This document shows, in pieces, positions 1-6,148 of a stretch of DNA of 14,022 bases. The DNA is taken from NCBI GenBank assembly GCA_036658435.1, contig JAVXEO010000058.1, positions 1-14,022 of the forward strand. Reading direction: 5' to 3'. The notes below the pieces were generated by a model that ran no database searches, was not told where the DNA came from, and saw only the letters and a program-made list of their open reading frames with translations. This DNA is from DIGJ01 sp036658435. GTDB taxonomy: Bacteria; Bacillota; Clostridia; Lachnospirales; Lachnospiraceae. Position 1 is the stretch's first letter; every line of letters begins with the position of its first letter. The position numbers and the translations under genes were made by a program.

Positions 1-52
1 AATTAAGAAAAACCGCCGCACTAGGTCAAAAACCTTAGTGCGGCGGTCGTTT
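1..52 (-). terminator. Rho-independent terminator of adhE, possibly bidirectional
   Basis: A strong GC-rich hairpin lies directly after the adhE stop codon. Arms 12-26 and 32-47 pair over 12 bp (ACCGCCGCACTA) plus 3 bp after a one-base bulge, around a 5-nt loop. Read on the minus strand, the stem is followed by TTTTCTTAATT (positions 11 to 1), which suits termination of adhE. Read on the plus strand, the stem is followed by CGTTTTT at 48-54, so it could also end a rightward gene lying left of the window. Seen directly in the sequence; termination activity is inferred. Confidence 0.9.
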
Positions 53-2674
53 TTATTTCAATAATTTTTCCGGAATATTTTCTTTGCCATAGTAAGCAAT
101 TAAGTAGAGTTCTCTTAATTCGGATACGAGTGGAAGTCTTGGGTTTGCAGTGGTACACTGGTCACCAAAGGCTAAATCAGCCAATTCATCTAATTTTCCT
201 AAGAAGGCTTTTTCATCAATGCCAAATTCTTTCAAAGTAGCAGGAATTTCTAAGAATGAATTCATTTCTTCGATTTTCTTTGCTAACATTTCTACTGCAT
301 CATTATTGTTCTTTGGAGAGAACCCAAGCTTTTTCATAAGTGCAAAAAGTTTATCTCCAACAATATAGCTTTCATATTTTGGCCAAGAGGTAAACTTGGT
401 TGGATTCTCTACCCCATTATAACGAATTACATGTGGTAAAAGAATCGCATTGGCACATCCGTGAGGAACATGGAATTCGCCACCTAATTTATGAGCTAAA
501 GAATGGTTAACACCAAGGAAGGCATTGGTAAATGCCATACCTGCCATGGTAGAAGCGTTGTGCATTTTTTCACGGGCAACCGGATCACTTCCTCCATTGG
601 TATAAGATCTCTTCAAATAGTTAAATACCATTTCCACAGCGTGAATAGCAAGAGCATCTGTAAAATCAGAAGCCAAGATGGAAATATAAGATTCTAAAGC
701 GTGTGTTAACACGTCCATTCCGGTCCAGGCAGTGGATTTCTTTGGTACAGACATAACAAAGTCAGGATCAATGATTGCAACGTCAGGGGTTAATTCATAA
801 TCAGCCAATGGGTATTTTTTATTTTCTAACTTATCGGAAATAACGGCAAAGGAAGTAACCTCAGAACCGGTTCCGGAAGTTGTAGGAATGGCAACTAATT
901 TAGCCTTCTTACCTAATACAGGGAATTTATAAGTACGTTTTCTAATATCAAGGAACTTAAGGGACATATTTTTGAAGTCAGCTTCTGGATCTTCATAGAA
1001 TAACCACATACCTTTTGCAGCATCAATAGCAGAACCGCCGCCCAATGCAATAATAACATCTGGCTGGAATTTGTTCATAGAGTCAACACCATTCATTATA
1101 GTTTCTAAGGAAGGGTCCGGCTCAACTTGGTCAAAAATTTCACAATGTACATATTCTTCACGGCTTCTTAATTGATACAATACTTTATTTACATATCCTA
1201 ACTGGGTCATGGCAGGGTCAGTTACAATAAAAGCCTTTGTGATACCGGGCATTTTAGCTAAATAACTAGTAGATCCCTGTTCAAAATAAATTTTGTTTGG
1301 AACTTTAAACCACTGCATATTCACTCTCCTTTTTGCCACACGTTTGTAGTTTACTAAATCAACAGCAGATACGTTGTGTGTAGTGGAGTTTCCGCCATAA
1401 GAACCACATCCTAATGTAAGGGAAGGCATATTGGAGTTGTAAAGATCTCCAATGGCTCCATGTGTAGAAGGGGAGTTAACAAGGATACGTCCGGTTTTCA
1501 TACGATGAGAAAATTCGTCGATTACATCCGCATTTGTGGAATGAAGAACGGAAGAATGTCCCATACCACCATTTTTAAGCATTGCTTCACAAAGTTTAAG
1601 ACCATCTTCCACGTCAGTTGCTTTAAGTATTGCCAAAACAGGAGAAAGTTTTTCTTTGGAAAGTGGGTATTTTGGACCAACTCCTTCGATTTCCGTACAT
1701 AATACTTTGGTATCTGCAGGAATATCAAAACCGGCTAATTTTGCAATCCAGGCAGGAGATTTTCCTACAATAGCAGGATTAACGGTCATTTTATCTAAGT
1801 TAATTACCACAGGCTCCAATTTTTTGATTTCTTCTTTGGTTGCAAAATAGCAGCCAGCTTTTTTCATTAATTCAATAACTTCCTTATATACAGGAGCTTC
1901 AATAATCGCTGCTTGTTCAGAGGCACAAATCATACCGTTATCGAAAGATTTTGACAATACTAAATCATTTACCGCACGTTTTAATACTGCTGTTTTTTCA
2001 ATGAAGCAAGGAACATTACCGGGACCTACACCAAGAGCTGGTTTACCACAAGAGTAAGCTGCTTTTACCATACCAGGACCACCGGTAGCAAGAATCATAG
2101 AAACACCAGGGTGATTCATCAGGATATTGGTAGCTTCGATGGAAGGATATTCAATCCACTGAATACAGTTTGCAGGTGCACCGGCTTTCAGTGCAGCATC
2201 CAATAAAGTTTTCGCTGCAGCACTGGAACACTGCTGTGCATTTGGATGGAAACCAAAAATAATTGGATTTCCTGTTTTAATACAAGAAATACTCTTAAAC
2301 ATAGTAGTAGAAGTAGGATTTGTTACAGGAGTAACACCGGCTACAATACCAATGGGTTCTGCAACGATCATATAATCTTCTTCTTGGTTATCTTCAATAA
2401 TTCCAACGGTTTTTTGATATTTAATGGAGTGCCAGATATATTCAGTAGCGAAGATATTTTTTGTAATTTTATCTTCATAAATTCCACGACCAGTTTCCTC
2501 AACTGCCATTTTTGCTAATTCCTGCTGTTTTGAAAGACCGGCTAAAGCCATTTCATGAACAATATTGTCAATGGTTTCCTGATCTAATTTTTTCAATTCA
2601 TGTAATGCAATTTTTGCTTTTTCTACCAACGCGTCAACATGTTCCTGTGCACTTGGTTGCTTTTTCTCTGCCAT
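53..2674 (-). CDS. adhE: Bifunctional acetaldehyde-CoA / alcohol dehydrogenase AdhE
   Basis: Cytoplasmic enzyme that reduces acetyl-CoA to acetaldehyde and then to ethanol, using two NADH; in this family it forms filaments called spirosomes. The 873-residue length matches the family. Residues about 1-450 are the aldehyde dehydrogenase half, with catalytic Cys250 in NGMICASEQ and a glycine-rich GVGPGN at 215-220. Residues about 455-873 are the iron-dependent alcohol dehydrogenase half, with GGGSAIDAAKG (545-555), PTTSGTGSE (598-605 region) and the expected iron ligands Asp654, His658, His724 and His738. I chose the ATG at 2674 over the longer in-frame start at 2725 because AGGAGG (2681-2686, read in reverse) sits 6 nt upstream and the protein then starts MAEKKQ. 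The longer form would also run through the operator. A Rex-type operator in the leader points to NADH/NAD+ control. Transcribed alone and divergently from the hydrogenase operon. Both active sites look intact. Confidence 0.98.
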   Translation of the reverse strand: MAEKKQPSAQEHVDALVEKAKIALHELKKLDQETIDNIVHEMALAGLSKQQELAKMAVEETGRGIYEDKITKNIFATEYIWHSIKYQKTVGIIEDNQEEDYMIVAEPIGIVAGVTPVTNPTSTTMFKSISCIKTGNPIIFGFHPNAQQCSSAAAKTLLDAALKAGAPANCIQWIEYPSIEATNILMNHPGVSMILATGGPGMVKAAYSCGKPALGVGPGNVPCFIEKTAVLKRAVNDLVLSKSFDNGMICASEQAAIIEAPVYKEVIELMKKAGCYFATKEEIKKLEPVVINLDKMTVNPAIVGKSPAWIAKLAGFDIPADTKVLCTEIEGVGPKYPLSKEKLSPVLAILKATDVEDGLKLCEAMLKNGGMGHSSVLHSTNADVIDEFSHRMKTGRILVNSPSTHGAIGDLYNSNMPSLTLGCGSYGGNSTTHNVSAVDLVNYKRVAKRRVNMQWFKVPNKIYFEQGSTSYLAKMPGITKAFIVTDPAMTQLGYVNKVLYQLRSREEYVHCEIFDQVEPDPSLETIMNGVDSMNKFQPDVIIALGGGSAIDAAKGMWLFYEDPEADFKNMSLKFLDIRKRTYKFPVLGKKAKLVAIPTTSGTGSEVTSFAVISDKLENKKYPLADYELTPDVAIIDPDFVMSVPKKSTAWTGMDVLTHALESYISILASDFTDALAIHAVEMVFNYLKRSYTNGGSDPVAREKMHNASTMAGMAFTNAFLGVNHSLAHKLGGEFHVPHGCANAILLPHVIRYNGVENPTKFTSWPKYESYIVGDKLFALMKKLGFSPKNNNDAVEMLAKKIEEMNSFLEIPATLKEFGIDEKAFLGKLDELADLAFGDQCTTANPRLPLVSELRELYLIAYYGKENIPEKLLK

Positions 2675-2680
2675 AATTTT

Positions 2681-2686
2681 CCTCCT
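2681..2686 (-). promoter_or_regulatory. Ribosome binding site that sets the adhE start
   Basis: The plus-strand CCTCCT reads AGGAGG on the minus strand and lies 6 nt before the ATG at 2674. The alternative upstream start at 2725 has no comparable site, so this settles the start of adhE. Confidence 0.9.
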
Positions 2687-2697
2687 AAGATTACATT

Positions 2698-2715
2698 CTG
2701 TTAACTTTTTAACAA
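2698..2715 (-). promoter_or_regulatory. Rex-type redox operator in the adhE leader
   Basis: The plus strand reads CTGTTAACTTTTTAACAA. This fits the known Rex consensus TTGTTAA-N4-TTAACAA at every position but the first. Rex is a repressor that leaves DNA when NADH is high, and in Clostridia it classically controls adhE and hydrogen/butyrate genes. The site lies between the proposed adhE transcription start (about 2736) and the ribosome site, where a bound repressor would block elongation. The match is seen; the binding and the presence of rex in this genome are inferred, as rex is not in the window. Confidence 0.8.
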
Positions 2716-2742
2716 AGTCACCCACACGATAACTTTGTAATC

Positions 2743-2771
2743 ACTTTAACATGAGCGATTATCCTTGTAAA
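2743..2771 (-). promoter_or_regulatory. Probable sigma-A promoter of adhE
   Basis: On the minus strand, TTTACA (positions 2771-2766) and TAAAGT (2748-2743) are separated by 17 bp, and the -10 box is preceded by TGT, making an extended -10 element. Transcription would start near 2736 and give a leader of about 60 nt that carries the Rex-type operator. The -10 box is only a moderate match, so confidence is medium. Confidence 0.55.
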
Positions 2772-2865
2772 GGCTTTTTTAATAGATTCAATGTAAAAAA
2801 TGTATGGAAAAAAGTCGATTCCTTTAGTAGAATGTCACAATGAAAAAAATCTATTCTAACATCTA

Positions 2866-2893
2866 TTGATTTCTCCTATCAGTATGTTACAAT
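2866..2893 (+). promoter_or_regulatory. Probable sigma-A promoter of the hydrogenase operon
   Basis: TTGATT (2866-2871), a 16-bp spacer, and TACAAT (2888-2893) preceded by TGT form a good extended -10 promoter. Transcription would begin near 2900, giving a leader of about 78 nt before the first gene. It is the best rightward promoter in the divergent region. Confidence 0.65.
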
Positions 2894-2903
2894 TATTCTA
2901 TAT

Positions 2904-2926
2904 GTTATATATGTTAAATATATAAC
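2904..2926 (+). promoter_or_regulatory. Perfect inverted repeat, likely operator of the hydrogenase operon
   Basis: Arms GTTATATAT (2904-2912) and ATATATAAC (2918-2926) are exact reverse complements around a GTTAA centre, immediately downstream of the predicted start site. All pairs but the end ones are A-T, so a stable RNA hairpin is unlikely and a protein-binding site is more probable. An overlapping TGTTAA-N4-ATAACG (2912-2927) is a degenerate Rex-like site, matching the right half at 4 of 6 positions. The binding protein is not identifiable from sequence; Rex is a candidate because of the operator on the adhE side. Confidence 0.55.
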
Positions 2927-2977
2927 GATACAAGAAAACTTTGTTAGATAAGCTCATAACATTTAAGGAGGAGAACG

Positions 2978-3220
2978 ATGATAGTTACAATCTGTATCGG
3001 AAGCTCATGTCATTTAAAAGGTTCACGCCGTATTGTGGATCACTTTAATGAACTGATTAAAGAGAACAATATACAGGAGAAAGTCAGTTTAAATGGTTCA
3101 TTTTGTATTGGAGAATGTATGAAAGGTGTGTGCGTCAAAATAGATGGAGAATTGTTTTCTGTTTTGCCGGAAACTGCAGAAGATTTTTTTAATAAGGAAG
3201 TTATGGGAAGATTGCAGTAG
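2978..3220 (+). CDS. Thioredoxin-like [2Fe-2S] ferredoxin (NuoE-type domain), small
   Basis: An 80-residue soluble protein with the cysteine pattern of thioredoxin-like [2Fe-2S] ferredoxins: Cys6-x4-Cys11 near the N-terminus and Cys43-x3-Cys47 further on, plus an extra Cys52. It resembles the C-terminal half of NuoE/HydC-type subunits but lacks their N-terminal helical bundle. No NuoF-like flavin subunit is nearby, so it is not part of an evident NADH-linked bifurcating hydrogenase. Its likely role is to carry electrons to or from the hydrogenase-like protein encoded 15 nt downstream. The ATG at 2978 has a strong AAGGAGGAG site (2965-2973). First gene of a five-gene operon. The domain call is firm; the electron partner is inferred. 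Confidence 0.88.
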   Translation: MIVTICIGSSCHLKGSRRIVDHFNELIKENNIQEKVSLNGSFCIGECMKGVCVKIDGELFSVLPETAEDFFNKEVMGRLQ

Positions 3221-3235
3221 GGAAGGAGTTCATCT

Positions 3236-4960
3236 ATGAATGTAATTGGTTTTAAAGAAGCAAAGTGTAAGAATTGCTACAAATGTGTTCGGAGCTGTGA
3301 TGTAAAGGCAATTGCTGTAAAAAATGAACAGGCACAGATTATTAATGAACTGTGCATTTTATGTGGACATTGTCTAAGTGCCTGCCCACAGAATGCAAAG
3401 TCTATCATTAGTGACTTAGATAAAGTAAAGAACTTTATACAAAGTGGAGTAAAGACGGTGATTTCTGTGGCTCCTTCTTATGCGGGGGTGTTGGAGTTTG
3501 AGAAAAGAGGGCAGATTGTTACTGGTCTTTTAAAACTTGGATTTTCACAGGTAAGGGAGACTTCGGAAGGGGCAGCTTATGTAACGGATGCCTATAAGAA
3601 GTTAATTGAAAAGGGAACAATGGACAACATTATTTCGACCTGCTGTCCAAGCGTCAATGATTTAATTGAAATATATTATCCGGAATCGGTGCCTTATATG
3701 GCTCCGGTGGTATCACCTATGATAGCACATGGAAAAATGATTAAGGACCTTTATGGACAGAATACAAAGGTTGTATTTTTAGGTCCCTGTATTGCGAAGA
3801 AAAGAGAAGCAGAAAACGATCCAAGGACAAATGGAATCGTAGATGCTGTGTTGAATTTTTCGGAAGTAAAAAAATGGATGAAGGAAGAAAACATTAATTT
3901 ATCCCAGTTGGAATGTACCGAATTTCATAATAGCAATCCAAGAGTAAACCGTTTATACCCAGTAGGGGATGGTGTTATTACTTCTATAATAAGCAGTGAA
4001 CGCAGCGCAGATAAGTACCGCAAGATTGCAGTTGATGGAACAAAGAGCTGTATGGAATTATTAGACAGCATGAGAAAAGGAGAGATACACAACGCTTTTA
4101 TTGAAATGAACATTTGTGAAGGTGGTTGTGTAAGAGGACCGGCACTGGATAAACAGGAAGAATATCCATCTACATTTAAAATAAAACTGGATATGGAAGA
4201 GGCAATACCAAAAGAAGAGGTACGTGGGGAAGAGTACAAACCTTTGGAACGTATTTCCATTGGAAAGGTTTTCTGCGATCGAAGTGTGAAAGAAATCATT
4301 CCTTCGGAGCAGAGAATTCGTGAGACTCTAAGTAAGATTGGCAAAACAGAAAAAGCCCACGAACTAAATTGCGGTGCCTGTGGCTATGCTACCTGCCGGG
4401 AGAAAGCAATTGCCGTATGTCAGGGAAAGGCAGAACTTACCATGTGTATTCCCTATATGCATGAAAAAGCACAGTCCATGTCAAACATTGTTTTGGATAC
4501 AACGCCCAATGTTATTCTTTTGGTAGATGCAGAGATGCGAATTATTGAATTTTCCAGGGGTGCAGAAAAAGTATTTGGAAAATCCAAAACCGAAGCCATA
4601 GGGATGTACTTGTTTGAGTTTATTGACCACCGGGATTTTGAAGAAGTTCTGACTTCTCAAGGTAAAATTATGGGAAAAAGAGTGACCTATTCCGAATATG
4701 ATATTACTACCTTACAAAGTATTGTTTATGTGCGAGAAATTAATGGAGTTCTCGGCATCTTTCAGGATATTTCATCCGAGGCAGAGAAGAGCAAGCAGGC
4801 TTATAAAATGAAAATGGATACCATTGAAATGGCACAGCGTGTTATTGATAAGCAGATGATGGTAGCACAGGAAATTGCAGGTTTGCTTGGAGAAACTACG
4901 GCTGAGACAAAGGTGACACTGACAAAGTTAAGAGATACCATTATTAATGATGGTGAGTGA
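3236..4960 (+). CDS. hydS: Sensory-type [FeFe]-hydrogenase homologue with FeS and PAS domains (group C, phosphatase-linked type)
   Basis: A 574-residue soluble protein, probably an H2 or redox sensor rather than a bulk catalyst. Domain order: two [4Fe-4S] ferredoxin motifs (Cys11/14/17/21 and Cys40/43/46/50); the hydrogenase H-cluster domain (about 70-335); a four-cysteine FeS domain (Cys379, 382, 387 with 395 or 404); a PAS domain (about 415-515); and a helical tail. H-cluster motifs are STCCP (134-138), GPCIAKKREAE (183-193) and NICEGGC (292-298), giving ligands Cys137, Cys185, Cys294 and Cys298. The L2 methionine before Pro-Cys is replaced by Gly183, and the L3 methionine two residues before the first Cys by Asn292, so the pocket differs from catalytic enzymes. 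There is no kinase or chemotaxis output domain; the next gene, 11 nt on, encodes a phosphatase. AGGAG (3224-3228) supports the ATG. Family placement is from architecture; the sensing role is inferred. Confidence 0.88.
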   Translation: MNVIGFKEAKCKNCYKCVRSCDVKAIAVKNEQAQIINELCILCGHCLSACPQNAKSIISDLDKVKNFIQSGVKTVISVAPSYAGVLEFEKRGQIVTGLLKLGFSQVRETSEGAAYVTDAYKKLIEKGTMDNIISTCCPSVNDLIEIYYPESVPYMAPVVSPMIAHGKMIKDLYGQNTKVVFLGPCIAKKREAENDPRTNGIVDAVLNFSEVKKWMKEENINLSQLECTEFHNSNPRVNRLYPVGDGVITSIISSERSADKYRKIAVDGTKSCMELLDSMRKGEIHNAFIEMNICEGGCVRGPALDKQEEYPSTFKIKLDMEEAIPKEEVRGEEYKPLERISIGKVFCDRSVKEIIPSEQRIRETLSKIGKTEKAHELNCGACGYATCREKAIAVCQGKAELTMCIPYMHEKAQSMSNIVLDTTPNVILLVDAEMRIIEFSRGAEKVFGKSKTEAIGMYLFEFIDHRDFEEVLTSQGKIMGKRVTYSEYDITTLQSIVYVREINGVLGIFQDISSEAEKSKQAYKMKMDTIEMAQRVIDKQMMVAQEIAGLLGETTAETKVTLTKLRDTIINDGE

Positions 4961-4961
4961 T

Positions 4962-4966
4962 AGGAG
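4962..4966 (+). promoter_or_regulatory. Ribosome binding site that sets the phosphatase start
   Basis: AGGAG lies 5 nt before the ATG at 4972. An in-frame GTG at 4957 overlaps the previous stop codon and would give five more residues, but its ribosome site would have to lie inside the upstream gene and none is evident. Confidence 0.7.
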
Positions 4967-4971
4967 CAGAT

Positions 4972-6114
4972 ATGAATATAAAAGTAGAAGCTTCTTATAA
5001 AAGCTTAAATAAACATCACGAAGAACTTTGTGGCGATAAGGTTGAGATTTTAGAAACCGAAGATTCCTATATTATGATTCTGGCAGATGGTATGGGAAGT
5101 GGTGTAAAAGCAAATATTCTGGCAACCCTTACATCAAAAATATTAGGAACTATGTTTTTAAACGGTGCTTCTTTAGATGAATGTGTGGAGACCATTGTAA
5201 AGACACTGCCGGAATGCAAAGAAAGACAGGTAGCCTATTCTACCTTTAGTATTTTGCAGATTTACCATAACGGAGAAGGTTATCTGGTTGAATTTGACAA
5301 TCCAAGCTGCATTTTTATACGGGAAAGAAAATTAATTGAGATACCATTTGAGAGACGAATCATTGAAGGAAAGGAAATAAAGGAATTTCGCTTTCAGGTT
5401 CGTTTAAATGATACCTTTGTATTAATGAGCGATGGAGTCATTCATGCCGGTGTTGGAAAAATTCTGAATTTTGGATGGCTTTGGGAGAATGTGGCGGATT
5501 ATGCCGTACAGGTTATTGACAAGGCACCAACGGCTACAAGACTTGCCAATACCATTAGCCAGGCTTGTGATGATTTATATATGAAGAATCCAGGAGACGA
5601 TACCACCGTTGCCGTAGCAAAGGTTCTGGAACGAAAAGTAATCACACTTTTTACCGGTCCGCCTTCCAATGCCATGGATGACAACCGTATTATGCGTATG
5701 TTGATGCATAGTGACGGAAAAAAAGTGGTCTGCGGTGGAACCAGTGCAAATATTGCAGCCCGTTTTCTAAAAAAGGAAGTTAGAACAACACTGGAATACA
5801 TTGATGGAATCGATTTGGTTACGGAAGGGGTGAGAACATTAAGCCGCACCCTTACCATGCTAAAGAGATATGAAAAGGAAGAATTGGACGAAGGATTTTT
5901 TCAAGAACTGGATAAGAAAAATGGTGGTTCCATGGTGGCAAAAGTATTAATAGAAGATTGTACGGATTTGTATCTTTTGGTGGGAAAAACCATTAATGTT
6001 GCTCACCAAAGCCCGGAACTTCCCTTTGATATTAGTATTCGTATGAATCTGATTGAACAAATGCGGGAGGTATTAACAAAATTGGGGAAAAAGGTAACCT
6101 TGACTTATTTTTAA
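4972..6114 (+). CDS. SpoIIE/PP2C-family serine/threonine protein phosphatase, hydrogenase-linked
   Basis: A 380-residue soluble protein from the ATG at 4972. Residues about 1-220 form a SpoIIE-like PP2C phosphatase domain. The metal-binding aspartates sit in LADGMGSG (Asp39), LMSDGV (Asp154) and GDDTTVAV (Asp209/Asp210), so the metal site appears intact. PP2C phosphatases of this branch usually dephosphorylate serine or threonine on anti-anti-sigma-like partners; no such partner is in this window. Residues about 222-380 form a further region, starting near VITLFTGPPSN and containing VVCGGTSANIAARF (252-265), that I do not recognise. Its position directly after the PAS-bearing hydrogenase homologue, and before the catalytic hydrogenase, suggests it is the output of that sensor. 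The phosphatase call is firm; substrate and control by the sensor are inferred. Confidence 0.88.
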   Translation: MNIKVEASYKSLNKHHEELCGDKVEILETEDSYIMILADGMGSGVKANILATLTSKILGTMFLNGASLDECVETIVKTLPECKERQVAYSTFSILQIYHNGEGYLVEFDNPSCIFIRERKLIEIPFERRIIEGKEIKEFRFQVRLNDTFVLMSDGVIHAGVGKILNFGWLWENVADYAVQVIDKAPTATRLANTISQACDDLYMKNPGDDTTVAVAKVLERKVITLFTGPPSNAMDDNRIMRMLMHSDGKKVVCGGTSANIAARFLKKEVRTTLEYIDGIDLVTEGVRTLSRTLTMLKRYEKEELDEGFFQELDKKNGGSMVAKVLIEDCTDLYLLVGKTINVAHQSPELPFDISIRMNLIEQMREVLTKLGKKVTLTYF

Positions 6115-6148
6115 TAATAAGCCGTTAAAGCGGCAGATAGGAATTGAT

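Noticed and set aside
2675..2725. N-terminal extension of AdhE from an in-frame ATG at 2725
   Set aside because: AGGAGG lies directly before the ATG at 2674, and the extension would run through the Rex-type operator and leader.
3925..4344. Minus-strand frame of 139 codons inside hydS
   Set aside because: It lies antisense to strongly conserved hydrogenase motifs and shows no domain or ribosome site.
4957..4971. GTG start for the phosphatase overlapping the hydS stop codon
   Set aside because: No ribosome site at proper distance; AGGAG fits the ATG at 4972 instead.
6121..6134. Small GCCG/CGGC hairpin between the phosphatase and hydrogenase genes
   Set aside because: Only four base pairs with no T-run; too weak to claim as a terminator or processing site.
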